Origin: Triplophysa rosa
Lineage: Eukaryota > Chordata > Actinopteri > Cypriniformes > Nemacheilidae
Assembly: GCF_024868665.1 (NCBI RefSeq)
Contig: NC_079895.1
Span: forward strand, 28,183,050-28,247,049
Direction of reading: 5' to 3'
Length of the DNA stretch: 64,000 bases
The notes under the pieces were generated by a model, which was not told the origin of the DNA, did not search any database, and worked only from the letters and a program-made list of their open reading frames with translations. Shown here piece by piece: positions 45,901 to 54,766 of this stretch (its first letter is position 1; every line of letters starts with the position of its first letter). Position numbers and translations under genes: made by a program.

Positions 45901-48900
45901 TAATATGCCAACAATCCCCTTACAGTTATGTTAATGATAACAAATACAGTATGCTCATTTTATTAAAGAATACGCAGTTGTTTTAAAAGTGGGGGTGAGT
46001 TGTCAGCAGAAAGTATAATATACCGGCGAACAGAGTACGCAATTGCGACCCTGGGACGCTATCGCGACAGAGGATGACCCTGCTTACAGCGTAGCATCAG
46101 CCTCGTCGGGCTCATTTTCTGTAACGCCTACTGCAGTGTCACCCGAAGCACCAGTAGCTTCAGGGGCAGGCTTACGAAAACACTGAAATAGTGTAGTTTA
46201 AATGCTTGCCTTTCATGATCTCCTTTTGTTTCATATATCCTGGGTGCACCAATGGTCCAAAAGTCAGTGCGTCACACTTTTCTGACTCAAAATGGTGTTA
46301 CGTTTCCCCACGCTTTTTTAAGTGGGTATACACTTAAAAAATATATCTCGATCTTTTCTAGTGGGTACACGGAGTAACCATGCGTATCAATTCGACTACA
46401 CCACTGGCTAAGAGCGCTTCAGACCAACCTTCTGAACGTATGACTTTCAGTAGGTATACTTAACTAAGAACGTTTCGGGGAAAACATACTAACGAATCAG
46501 TACAGCTTAAGGTATAACTTAAGAAAGACGTAGCGATAAGAAGGTTTCGGGAAATGCGGCCCTGTACAATTGGGAAAGAAGGTTCATATAAAAGAGTGTC
46601 ATGATTCTCGGGGTGAGACACGGAGACAAGGACAGAGGACCCAAGTGCAGACAGCGGGTAAGGGGTTAACAAGACAGACTTTAATAATAACTACAAAAAT
46701 ACAAAACAAAGACCCACGTGGGGGTAACACAATAAAACACAAGGGTATAAAACATGACTAGACTAACTACACTTAAACAAGACTAAAGTTAAACATTTAA
46801 CATAACTAAACTAACAAGAACTCACCAAACAGGACACACACGCAACAGTACAATGAACCAGCACAGGACAATGAAACATGAGGACTATATAAAGGGGACT
46901 AAATCAAGAAGGGGACAGGTGCAGGACATGAACTAATTAACAAGCAATAACGAGACGAAAGGGCGGGAACAGAGACGCCACACCGGAGAGAGGGAGTATA
47001 TGGAAGGCCAAAACTGTCTCTCTCCACATAAAACAAGAGGTTCTGTCATGGCTCTGCCACAAGATCAAGAAAAGCAAGACAAGATGGGGCAGAACCATGA
47101 CAGAAGCCCCTCCTTAAGGAGCAGCATCCTGATGCTCCTCAAGGAACAAACAGGACTAGACAGACTGTGACAAAACAAACCATAACCATACATAACCAAA
47201 AACGTGATACATAGAAAAAAGCTCAAACAAGACAGTGCCGGCTGGAAGGCCGGCTGGACAGTACATGGCGCCAGCTGGATGGCCGGCAGGACAACCCATG
47301 ACGCCGGTTGGAAGGTCGGATGGACAGGACATGGTGCTGGCTGGATGGCCGGCTGGACAGGACAGGATGTCGGCGGCTGGGCAGCGCTCTTTGGCAGCTG
47401 GGCAGCATCTCCGACGGCTGGGCAGCGCTCTCTGGCAGCTGGGCAGCAAACAAGGACAGAAACAACAAACAAGACAAGGTGTCGACTTCGACAGGCCTGG
47501 GTACCAGCTGGGATGCCGGCAGGGATCTGCAGCGAGAACAGGACACCGGCGGCCTCAACCCTGGAGGGGAATCCGATGACCTCAACCCTGGAAGGGAGCC
47601 CGGCGGTCTCGATCCTGGACGGGGTTCCGGCAGTCTTGACCCCGGAAGGGAGTCCGGCGGTCCCGACTCTGGACTGGAGCCCGGTGGCCTCTACCCTGGA
47701 AGGGAGTCCGGCGGCTTCGACCCTGGAAGGGAGTCCGGCGGCATCGACCCCTCCCGCTGAGATCCCTCTGTCTGCTGGGTCCAGAAAGGTGCTGGTTCAT
47801 TCTGTCGTTATTCTCGGGGTGAGAAACGGAGACAAGGACAGAGGACCCAAGTGCAGACAGCGGGTAAGGGGTTAACAAGACAGACTTTAATAATAACTAC
47901 AAAAATACAAAACAAAGACCCACGTGGGGGTAACACAATAAAACACAAGGGTATAAAACATGACTAGACTAACTACACTTAAACAAGACTAAAGTTAAAC
48001 ATTTAACATAACTAAACTAACAAGAACTAACCAAACAGGACACACACGCAACAGTACAATGAACCAGCACAGGACAATGAAACATGAGGACTATATAAAG
48101 GGGACTAAATCAAGAAGGGGACAGGTGCGGGACATGAACTAATTAACAAGCAATAACGTGATGAAAGGGCGTGAACAGAGACGCTACACCGGAGAGAGGG
48201 AGTATATGGAAGGCCAAAAGTGAAGTGAAGTGAAGTGAAAGTGAAGTGAAAGTGACCTATTAGTCAGATATGGTGACCCATACCCGAAATGTGACCTCTG
48301 CATTTAACCCATCCAGAGAGTAGTCAACACACGCACAGCAAGTGGTGAACACACGTACACCCGGAGCAGTGGGCAGCTATCACTGCAGTGCCCGGGGAGC
48401 AAGTACAACTGTCTCTCTCCACATAAAACAAGAGGTTCTGTCATGGCTCTGCCACAAGATCAAGAAAATCAAGACAAGATGGGGCAGAACCATGACAAAA
48501 GAGTGTCCATTAAGCCCCCAAAAGCATTTTAGACATAAAACTATTTCAAGAGCTTGTTGCTCTGAGCTACATTGTACCTTTCCCCCCTCAGCACACACTG
48601 TTCTTTCTATAATGGCCACCCCTCACTTCCTTTTGGCAGGCCCTTCATAATAAGAGTCCACAAATGTATCATAATAATTGCCAACCAAAAATATATACAA
48701 AAGCAATTCAAATAAACAGAAACAAATGTAAAACCACAAAATAAGATTTTGTGTTAGAATAAATTAACAGTAAGCAAGGCTGCTTTTCCTGGCTGTGTCA
48801 CAGTAATTACAGATGCCACATGTCCACACTGTATAACCCAGTGGTTCTCAAACTGGGGACCGTGGCCCCCTGGGGGCCCCAAGATGGATCCAGGGGGCCA

Positions 48901-51900
48901 CAGATTTTGTGGCAGTTTATGAAAAATTGAAATTTATCATAGATTTTATGCAATCAAACATCAGAAAAATGACACCACCAACCAAAAGAATTGGGGTTCC
49001 AGCATTGTATAGCTGAATGTTTTTGGTTTAATTAAAATTTTAAGTTTAAGATTATACGTCTTTATATGGGGGGCCGCAAAGCGATGCCCTTAACACAAAG
49101 GGGACTTACAACGAAAAAGTTTGAGAACCACTGGTATAACCCATGCACTGCTAAATGGAGCAAACTGTAAATAAGAGATAACAAATAGCAACTTTTGTCA
49201 GGTGATTTTTTTAGTCTCTCCAATGTTTTATCTATTTGAATAATTTTCTTTTGATTACTGTTGCAGTTTTAGAAGTTTCTAGCCCTTCTCCTGTAATCTC
49301 TGAAAATCCCAAAGTGTTTACATGTGAGTGTCAGAAATGTCATTTAAATTTGATTAAAACCACATTGATGTGTCTACAAAAAAAACTTTAAATAAAAAGA
49401 AGAGAAAAATCTGACCCGAGTTAACAATGTTAATAATTTTTATACAGCATCAAGTTATCTATTTCCCTACATTACCTTTCCTGTTGATGGATCCTTCATT
49501 AAAAGTCATTGTGGTAAGTGTACACTGCTATTAATGTTATAAATGAATCATTTCATCTCTGAGGAATTATGCGTGCACAGTTTATAAAGACAAACTTTTA
49601 TGAAATTTACGGCAAGTCCATTGAAAGTGTCACGGGCACTAATAGATAAAACAAAGGTAAAATGTTTGTGCCAACCTAAGACCTTAGAACAAAAAGGTCT
49701 CATATTATATTTATATATTTTTCTCATATTATATTGTTTTTTTATCCTAAGGGACTTAAAAATGAACATAGTACCTCATTGAAACAGCACACAATATGTT
49801 TGGCATATTTTTGCCAAACTTGCACACTTGTTGCAAAATATTCCTATCTCTTGTTTTTAATTAATGACATAATCAGCAACTAGTCGACATCGACTTATAT
49901 AATGTGACTTAACTTTTTACTTTTCTAAAATGTCAGATCATTCAACATCTAATCTCTTGTGTCTGATGCTTCAAATGATCCAGTTCAGAACATAACAAAT
50001 TATTTAAATTGATTTGTAAACCAGTTCAGACAGGTTTGCTCATTATTTTAATTTCTTAAGTAATGGCAACCGGAAATGTAACACGTTACTACCTACCTCT
50101 GGTGAATTGCTTATCAGATTGAGGAGATTCATATGAACTAAACCAAGCGTTCAGCAGAGACTGGAAAGCGAGCTGCTGCAATAATGGAAAATATGTGAAA
50201 AATAATGATAAATTATGTGTCTTAATACCATGTACTGTCTTCATTTTTTACCTCAAGTACTACCATTATTACTATTATTATTATTGTTATTTTTTGAATT
50301 ATGATGTATGTTTGTTTAAAGATGACTGATCGTTCATGTCATTCACGAACGACAAGCAGAGGTTCCTTTCGTTCGTGTACAAACGAGATCTCTCTCGTTC
50401 AGACACAAAACACCGGCTTGTTCGTTCAGTACCTTCAATGAATCATATGCTCTGTCAGAGCTCATACTCAAACGCCATTGGCTCGTGCTTTAGACACTCT
50501 TAAGGCAAGACGCTCTCTGTGCTCGAGGGAGAGATTTCAGTGAATGAGGCATATGAGTCGATGCATTTCGTGAACGAGAATGATTCGTTTACTTAAAAGA
50601 TTCTTTCAAAATCAGCTCCACACCAAATATGGCTTCATCATTGGGTTTTCACACCTAACCCTAGCAATTCAGTCTGAGACCTCCCTAAAAGGACCTGTAA
50701 TCCGACCTCCACCAGAGAAGTACAGTTCCTTTGGGAGTCCGTTTGTGGTGCTATATTTTCATGACATGTTTAATTCAACTTCAAATCACCTCCCTCACTT
50801 CAAACATTGAACTCTCCTCTTTCACCCCACTGACTGACACTGAAGTCACCAGACTTCACTCCAGCCACCCCACCACCTGTCCCCTTGACCCAATACCCTC
50901 CCATCTCCTTCAGGCCACATCCAGCACACTCGCACCTGCACTCACACACATCATCAACACCTTCCTGCTCACCGGCACCTTTCCATCCACATTCAAACAG
51001 GCCCAGGTCATGCCCCTACTGAAGAAACCCACATTGGACCCCTCTACTACCGACAGTTACAGACCTGTCTCTCTGCTCCCATTTATTGCAAAAACACTTG
51101 AAAGGGCAGCTTTCAACCAGGTGTCATCCTACCTATCCCAGAAAAAACTACTGGATGACAAGCAGTCTGGCTTCAAAACAAACCACTCCACTGAGACTGC
51201 ACTGCTATCGGTCACAGCCTGCCTAGAGGTCATCTCGGCTTGGATGAAAGAACATCACCTCCAGCTGAACCCGGCCAAGACAGAACTACTCGTGTTTCCG
51301 GCACACCCCACGGTGCAACACGATCTCACCATCCAACTTGGCCATATCACAATCACTCCTTCCAAAACAGCCAGGAACCTCGGAGTCATATTTGATGAAC
51401 AGCTGTCCTTCAATGATCACATTGCAAAGACATCGCGGTCATGCCGATATGCCTTATTCAACATTAGAAAGGTAAGACACTATCTCACTGAGCATGCGGC
51501 ACAACTCCTTGTCCAGGCCCTGGTAATCTCAAGGTTGGACTACTGCAATGCTCTCCTTGCTGGTCTTCCTGCAAAGGCTATCAAACCGCTCCAGCTGGTC
51601 CAGAACGCAGCAGCACGCCTCATCTTCCAACAGCCCAAAAGGGCTCATGTGACGCCCCTTTTCATCTCCCTCCACTGGCTACCGGTTGAAGCCCGTATCA
51701 GATTCAAGTCACTAATGCTTGCCTACAGGACTATCACTGGATCTGCACCGGCATACTGTCACACCCTCCTACACTCCTACACCCCATCAAGATCCCTGCG
51801 TTCAGCGAACCAGCGGCGTCTTGTACTGCCTTCCCATAAGGGCAGTAAATCGCTTTCCCGCTCATTCTCATTCACAACTCCTTCCTGGTGGAACATTCTT

Positions 51901-54766
51901 CCTAATTCGGTCCGGTCAACCACATCTCTCACAACATTCAAAAAACTACTTAAAACCCATCTCTTTTGTGAATACTTGACAGACAAATGAAAAAAAAAAA
52001 ACACTAACCCGCTCTCTTTCTCTCAATAGGTATTGGTCTAGCTTTTGTTGAAACTAGTAACTTTGTATTGGCACCTATTGCATTATTGCTATGACATATC
52101 GCTTATTGCTCCTTATACTCTTTGTAAGTCGCTTTGGATAAAAGCGTCTGCTAAATGTAAATGTAAATGTAAACTTCATTTGATTTATATACGTAACAAT
52201 TTTTACAATGTTGCATTGTTTCGAAGCAGCTTTACAGGAAGGAAAAAAAAACAAAATAAAATAGTACATGGTATTATGGAAAGAGTAAGACCATTCTAAT
52301 AAGGCAATGTTAGTGGAATTTACATAGCTCTGGGCTAATCTATTTTCAGCAGTCTCCAGGTAAGCAAGCCAACACGAAACAGTGGCGAGGAACCCAAACC
52401 CCAAAATTATGAATAAATGGAGAAAAAAACTTGGGAGAATGTGAAAGCAATGAGGTCCCAGTCCACTTTGCATTTCGTTTCGACATGTGAACCTGGAGGG
52501 TTGCAGTACCTGAAGCTGTGTTCTGTTAATATCCATATTTACATCAGTTTCATTTAGGGGTGGGTAAGCTGAAATTTTGCACCAAAACACTGTGTTGACC
52601 AATGAAACAGATCATCTCAATATGTCCCGAAACATAAATAGTTTTCACTAACATATGAATTAGAGCAGCTGGAAGAATAGCAAATGCACTCATTATTAAA
52701 TATCACATTATATCACATGAATATCACATTATCAACATCTTGGTTAATGTCTACATTTATTTCCATTCCTCTTATATTTTCAATTAATACTGGCTTACAC
52801 AATTTGAACTAACAAATTTTTCAATTATTAGCAATCAATCAATATATATATATATATATATATATAAATGCTTTTAATTCATGATACTTGAAACAATAAC
52901 CAATGATAGTTAAAGTAGACTTATTGTCTTTTATACCCAAAATCCACAGCTGCACAGAAAGCTAGGGTCTGAGTTCTTATTAAAGGGTCATGTGGCGCGA
53001 ATACGTGTTTTTCTGTGTCTTTGGTGTGTTATACATAAGTTGCCCATGCATGTATTAGACACATAAAATTGCAAAAATTAAAGTGTCAAAACAAAAGATG
53101 CGTTCTATCTCGTCAGTTCATGGTATGTTTTGACTAAGACCGCCCAAATGTATAAGCAAGTAAGGTGGGCGTACCTGAAGAGGAACCTGATGTTCCAAAT
53201 ATGGTAAGCGGCGTTACATGCTTGCAGTATTCCACCAATCACTACGCACAGGTTAACTGGCCAATCATAGCACACCTTGCTTTTAAGAGCGATGACCTTT
53301 GTAAAAAATCTGCTCGTTTCAGAAAGGCGATACAAACATGCACGGTATGTGTAAAATACTGCGTTTTTCAACCTTAAATCGTGTTTACACATTGCATTAG
53401 GCCTACATCTAAAACAAACCATAATATTAGTTTCAGCCATGTCACATGACCCCTTTAAGGTGTCAACAAGAAATCATCCGGGATCACATCAGTGCTTAAA
53501 AGGACCAAAAAAAGCTTGGTTCTCTTTTGAGTCCACTATAATGCCAACAAAATTGTGAAAAAAAAGGTGAAATTCGGCCAATTCCGTTTCTGATTTTAGT
53601 CCTTTTAAAATGAACTATAGGTGAACCCATTGTTTCTGTTTCTTCTACTCTGTAGTCTTAAATTGTGCTGTTCACTTTCAGGTTCACGGCTGGAGATTCA
53701 GTGCAAAGTGTTCATTGGGAACCAATCAGCTGAGTTCACAGATGTCACATGGATGATTGGTGGCACATCAGTGGAGAATTCTTATCTGGGTAAACGTGTC
53801 TTCCAGAAAGAAAAGAGGTAAGTGTGACTAATCTGAATATTATCATATTTGTGCATCTTTCTGTTTAAAATGCACAACTTTACCCATTGCTCTTAGACTT
53901 TTATAACATTAATAGATTAGTGAAATTTATTCACAGTATTATGATGAAAACTATGGATGACCTAAGTACTCAAAATGAAATAATTAAAATATGAATTAAT
54001 TCAGTGAACCACTAATACAATTCTCTAATTTATTTAACAACAATGTAATTATTAATTAATTAAATTAACCATTCATTAAATTCATTCCTTTATTTTGTAA
54101 TGTCTCCTGAAAAAATCTTATTAATTGTTTCATAATAGCTACTGTCAAAAACGACTACTGCGGTAAAACGTTTTCATAATATAATTTTTTTAAGTTACAT
54201 TTTTTTAATAAAGGCATATGTTTTCCAAAAGCATGTTTTTCATAATAATAAGACAGATTTCACAAAAGTTTTGTTTTCATAATTATGGATAATATTTCAC
54301 AAACGCCAATCAACAGACTCAGACAGTTTCATTTTGAGTACTTTGGTCCTCCATAGAAAACTCATCTCAGCTACTGAATTTTTGTGTGTTTCTAGAATCT
54401 CAGCCAATCATATTGAGGTGCAGCTGGTTATCCTCAAGCTACAGAAGGAGGACAATGGAGCTGAATTAAAATGCATCAGTCAAAACCAGGCCAAAAAACA
54501 AGAAGTTGTCACTGAAATTAAACTGGAAGGTGGGAGAATTTTGTCCACATTATGAACAAACATATAATGGAAAAAAATATAATGGGTTCTATAACTTCTA
54601 CTCAGTATCTCTCTCTCTTTCTGTAGATTCGGAGTCTGTGTGGTTGGTGGTAGCTGTGGCCTTCTCCTATTTTATTCTAGTTGTGTTTATATTTCTGTAT
54701 CATTTGTGTCAAAAGCCACAGAAACAACAGGTATATATTCTGGCGCAACAAAAAAGCACAATTTGA
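36901..54766 (+). CDS. il1r2: Interleukin-1 receptor type 2 (decoy receptor), 10 exons
   Basis: IL1R2 binds interleukin-1 at the cell surface without signalling, lowering the response. Ten exons join in frame to 409 residues (human protein 398): signal peptide (1 to about 28), three Ig domains (about 32-135, 136-235, 255-362), one transmembrane helix (about 368-391, SVWLVVAVAFSYFILVVFIF) and an 18-residue tail. There is no TIR domain and none lies downstream in the window, which separates it from IL1R1 and relatives. Ig domains 2 and 3 keep their paired cysteines; domain 1 has lost its canonical pair (see findings). Several N-glycosylation sequons are present (NSS, NHT, NIS, NIT, NVS, NQS). 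Adjacent map4k4 gives the same gene order as in mammals. A truncated il1r1-like paralogue is the alternative. Confidence 0.88.
37318..37393 (+). CDS. il1r2: il1r2 exon 2: signal peptide
   Basis: The exon encodes CVFDFCICIIMLSMTLVLTS then ALPLK. The hydrophobic core and Ala after it suggest cleavage at or near TSA-LPL. Confidence 0.85.
37608..39150. mobile_element. 1.5-kb TIR element in il1r2 intron 2
   Basis: The left end GGGTGCGTTTACACTTGGCA (then TTAACATGCGA) is matched exactly in inverted form by the right end (TCGCATGTTAATGCCAAGTG, then TAAACGCACCC). No transposase frame is found in 1543 bp. The superfamily and target duplication are unclear. Confidence 0.85.
39640..39904 (+). CDS. il1r2: il1r2 exon 3: first Ig domain
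   Basis: It encodes DSCVVVGPEIPDFHVQGEAV, then LLLPSHPSDSGIYTYVLR. The LLLPxxxxDSGxY signature is that of IL-1 receptor domain 1. The B-strand Cys is Phe (IIKFPF) and the F-strand Cys is Tyr (YTYV). Confidence 0.88.
39905..40763 (+). other. il1r2: il1r2 intron 3, nothing recognised
   Basis: AT-rich intron with repeated TGTACAATCA near 40420-40450 and no recognisable element; the acceptor TAG is at 40761-40763. Confidence 0.5.
40764..40929 (+). CDS. il1r2: il1r2 exon 4: end of Ig 1, start of Ig 2
   Basis: It encodes GDTYCLIGNISITIYESEEA, then RVICPHLKYFK and NPKWYK. The TYC cysteine pairs by family with the SC of exon 3; the VICP cysteine and KWYK are the B and C strands of domain 2. Confidence 0.9.
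41032..41203 (+). CDS. il1r2: il1r2 exon 5: second Ig domain
   Basis: It encodes LTIRNISVKDEGFYTCRLKV and IQYNVSRTWRVS. DEGFYTC is the canonical F strand, and the domain ends where the 8-kb intron begins. Confidence 0.92.
43507..43600 (-). mobile_element. L2 LINE 3'-end fragment
   Basis: The minus-strand reading ends in (TGAAA)n after TATATAAATAAATGAAATGA, with the CACAGTGTTTTACAGAGCCA block upstream, like the L2 3' end at 25803. Non-coding. Confidence 0.5.
43739..44038 (+). mobile_element. Probable solo LTR
   Basis: It runs from TGTCAGGAGTTTTC to GAAATTCCTGACA, a TG...CA-bounded 300-bp block with a T-rich interior like retroviral-type LTRs. No flanking duplication or internal region is seen, so the call is tentative. 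Confidence 0.4.
44528..44986. mobile_element. hAT MITE with 8-bp target duplication
   Basis: The left end TAGGGATGTAACGATTCACC and the right end, reverse complement TAGGGATGTAACGATTCACT, pair. GAACTGAC is repeated exactly at 44520-44527 and 44987-44994. Confidence 0.92.
45031..45118 (+). mobile_element. L2 LINE 3' tail
   Basis: ATGACATATCACTTATTGCT, then GTAAGTCACTTTGGATAAAA, GCATCTGCTAAATG and a short ATGTAA tail match the tail of the L2 copy at 52090-52173. Confidence 0.8.
45120..46400. other. Interior of the large hAT element, unclassified
   Basis: No transposase domain (BED finger or dimerisation region) is recognisable in any frame here. Confidence 0.5.
46597..47102 (-). repeat. LTR, 506 bp (3' LTR of the minus-strand element)
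   Basis: It runs from TGTCATGATTCTCGG to CAGAACCATGACA and is about 98% identical by eye to the partner LTR once the SINE in the latter is removed. Confidence 0.9.
47204..47875 (+). CDS. Repeat-rich open frame across the LTR-element interior, function unknown
   Basis: A 223-codon frame on the plus strand, antisense to the element's own orientation, spans the whole interior and runs into the right LTR. It holds four 11-residue repeats (type AGWMAGWTGHG), a Trp/Ala-rich middle and six or seven 9-residue repeats (type LEGSPAAST). No signal peptide, membrane segment or known domain is seen. Both arrays have unit lengths divisible by three, so long frames arise easily and the minus strand is open in part too. 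I doubt that it is a gene. Confidence 0.25.
   Translation: MIHRKKLKQDSAGWKAGWTVHGASWMAGRTTHDAGWKVGWTGHGAGWMAGWTGQDVGGWAALFGSWAASPTAGQRSLAAGQQTRTETTNKTRCRLRQAWVPAGMPAGICSENRTPAASTLEGNPMTSTLEGSPAVSILDGVPAVLTPEGSPAVPTLDWSPVASTLEGSPAASTLEGSPAASTPPAEIPLSAGSRKVLVHSVVILGVRNGDKDRGPKCRQRVRG
47240..47371. repeat. 33-bp tandem array, 4 units
   Basis: Units of exactly 33 bases have the form GGCTGGATGGCCGGCTGGAC with ACATGGTGCT-type ends. The array is GC-rich against an AT-rich surrounding. Confidence 0.9.
47563..47751. repeat. 27-bp tandem array, 7 units
   Basis: Seven units of exactly 27 bases have the form GGAAGGGAGTCCGGCGGC plus TTCGACCCT. The register is perfect throughout. Confidence 0.93.
47803..48497 (-). 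repeat. LTR with a SINE inserted (5' LTR of the minus-strand element)
   Basis: It matches the left LTR on both sides of a 5'-truncated SINE at 48217-48405. About ten substitutions separate the two LTRs. Confidence 0.9.
48217..48405 (-). mobile_element. 5'-truncated V-SINE/HE1-like SINE
   Basis: On the minus strand it contains TTGCTCCCCGGGCACTGCAG and GGATGGGTTAAATGCAGAGG and ends in a (TTCAC)n tail. It lacks the tRNA head seen in the copy at 28796. The left LTR (GGCCAAAACTGTCTC) shows the empty site. Confidence 0.85.
48839..49133. mobile_element. hAT MITE with 8-bp target duplication
   Basis: The termini CAGTGGTTCTCAAACTGGGG and, on the other strand, CAGTGGTTCTCAAACTTTTT pair. GTATAACC flanks both sides exactly (48831-48838 and 49134-49141). 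Confidence 0.93.
49267..49323 (+). CDS. il1r2: il1r2 exon 6: hinge between Ig 2 and Ig 3
   Basis: It encodes VLEVSSPSPVISENPKVFT, a Ser/Pro-rich spacer. It keeps phase 1 on both sides, so it could be skipped without a frameshift. Confidence 0.75.
49448..49513 (+). CDS. il1r2: il1r2 exon 7: start of Ig 3
   Basis: It encodes SSYLFPYITFPVDGSFIKSH and a Cys, leading into GSRLEIQC of the next exon. PYITFP resembles the PVIISP-type start of domain 3 in mammals. It also keeps phase 1 on both sides. Confidence 0.75.
49520..50325 (+). other. il1r2: il1r2 intron 7, first part, unclassified
   Basis: AT-rich, with a short ATT microsatellite at about 50262-50290. No element recognised. Confidence 0.5.
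50330..50560. repeat. Second copy of the dispersed repeat at 24955
   Basis: It shares GTTCGTTCAGTACCTTCAAT, the TCTGTCAGAGCTCA block and the CATTGGCTCGTG block with the first locus. An inverted ACGAAC/GTTCGT motif recurs. Family unknown. Confidence 0.6.
50731..51990 (+). CDS. L2 LINE reverse transcriptase lacking the catalytic core, 419 codons
   Basis: An L2-type reverse-transcriptase frame on the plus strand with CPLDPIPSHLLQA, YRPVSLLPFIAKTLERAAFN, FKTNHSTETALLSVT, NLGVIFDEQLSFNDHI, SRLDYCNALLAGLPAKAI and LHWLPVEARI. Between ALLSV and ISAWM the whole block holding the first catalytic Asp, the GVPQGS motif and YADD is missing, yet the frame stays open. It can have no polymerase activity. 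Confidence 0.85.
   Translation: MGVRLWCYIFMTCLIQLQITSLTSNIELSSFTPLTDTEVTRLHSSHPTTCPLDPIPSHLLQATSSTLAPALTHIINTFLLTGTFPSTFKQAQVMPLLKKPTLDPSTTDSYRPVSLLPFIAKTLERAAFNQVSSYLSQKKLLDDKQSGFKTNHSTETALLSVTACLEVISAWMKEHHLQLNPAKTELLVFPAHPTVQHDLTIQLGHITITPSKTARNLGVIFDEQLSFNDHIAKTSRSCRYALFNIRKVRHYLTEHAAQLLVQALVISRLDYCNALLAGLPAKAIKPLQLVQNAAARLIFQQPKRAHVTPLFISLHWLPVEARIRFKSLMLAYRTITGSAPAYCHTLLHSYTPSRSLRSANQRRLVLPSHKGSKSLSRSFSFTTPSWWNILPNSVRSTTSLTTFKKLLKTHLFCEYLTDK
50790..52173 (+). mobile_element. L2 LINE, 5'-truncated with an internal deletion
   Basis: The 5' truncation falls near 50790. The 3' end is intact: GTAAGTCGCTTTGGATAAAA, GCGTCTGCTAAATG and the (ATGTAA)n tail. It lies in il1r2 intron 7, sense to the gene. 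Confidence 0.85.
52174..52440 (-). mobile_element. L2-type 3'-end fragment, minus strand
   Basis: GATTTATATACGTAACAATT, GTTTCGAAGCAGCTTTACAG and GTGGCGAGGAACCCAAACCC match the 3' UTR of the element at 25803-26400 (CAAATGGTGGCGAGGAACCC). Non-coding. Confidence 0.75.
52843..52866. repeat. (TA)n microsatellite
   Basis: An uninterrupted AT dinucleotide run of about 24 bases. Confidence 0.95.
52984..53454. mobile_element. Kolobok-type MITE with TTAA target duplication
   Basis: The ends AGGGTCATGTGGCGCGAATA and, on the other strand, AGGGGTCATGTGACATGGCT match those of 15696-17114. TTAA flanks both sides (52980-52983 and 53455-53458). It is an internally deleted relative: about 150 left and 250 right bases are shared, and the THAP part is missing. 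Confidence 0.85.
53682..53817 (+). CDS. il1r2: il1r2 exon 8: third Ig domain, first half
   Basis: It encodes GSRLEIQCKVFIGNQSAEFT, then DVTWMIGGTSVENSY and GKRVFQKEK. GSRLxIxCKVFxG is the IL1R2 domain 3 signature. Confidence 0.92.
53830..54395 (+). other. il1r2: il1r2 intron 8
   Basis: AT-rich, no recognisable element; acceptor TAG at 54393-54395. Confidence 0.5.
54396..54529 (+). CDS. il1r2: il1r2 exon 9: third Ig domain, second half
   Basis: It encodes SANHIEVQLVILKLQKEDNG, then AELKCISQNQAKKQEVVTEI. The ELKC cysteine pairs with the EIQC cysteine of exon 8. Confidence 0.92.
54627..54766 (+). CDS. il1r2: il1r2 exon 10: transmembrane helix, short tail and stop
   Basis: It encodes DSES, the helix WLVVAVAFSYFILVVFIFLY, then HLCQKPQKQQ and a short tail to TGA at 54764-54766. 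CAG|GTATAT inside the tail could act as a splice donor, but no TIR exon is visible downstream, so reading through to the stop is favoured. Confidence 0.88.

Larger units (their letters stand above)
42949..46406. mobile_element. 3.5-kb hAT-type element with nested insertions
   Basis: The left end CAGTGGTGTAGTCTATTTTT and the right end, reverse complement CAGTGGTGTAGTCGAATT, pair. The flanks are GCTTAGAG (42941-42948) and GCTAAGAG (46407-46414), 7 of 8 identical. It contains an L2 3' end, a solo LTR, a hAT MITE and another L2 tail. No transposase frame was found. Confidence 0.75.
41579..46562. mobile_element. Outer palindromic element, split by a large hAT insertion
   Basis: The left end AGGGCTGCATTTCCCGATAA pairs with the right end, reverse complement AGGGCCGCATTTCCCGAAAC. 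The intervening hAT element (42949-46406) has its own target duplication, so it entered this older element. The left and right parts could instead be two separate copies of the same short MITE type. Confidence 0.5.
46597..48497 (-). mobile_element. Non-autonomous LTR retroelement with 6-bp target duplication
   Basis: Two direct LTRs (46597-47102 and 47803-48497) enclose 700 bp without gag or pol. AAAGAG is duplicated on both sides (46591-46596 and 48498-48503). A purine run (AGGAGGGG on the minus strand) next to the left LTR acts as polypurine tract, and the LTR order TATA box (CCTTTATATAG) then ATTAAA fits the minus strand. It would need enzymes from a related autonomous element. Confidence 0.85.

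Noticed and set aside
41579..46562. A single 5-kb autonomous transposon
   Set aside because: Its ends belong to a short MITE type also seen at 32878, and removing the hAT insertion leaves about 1.5 kb with no transposase, so an autonomous element is not supported.
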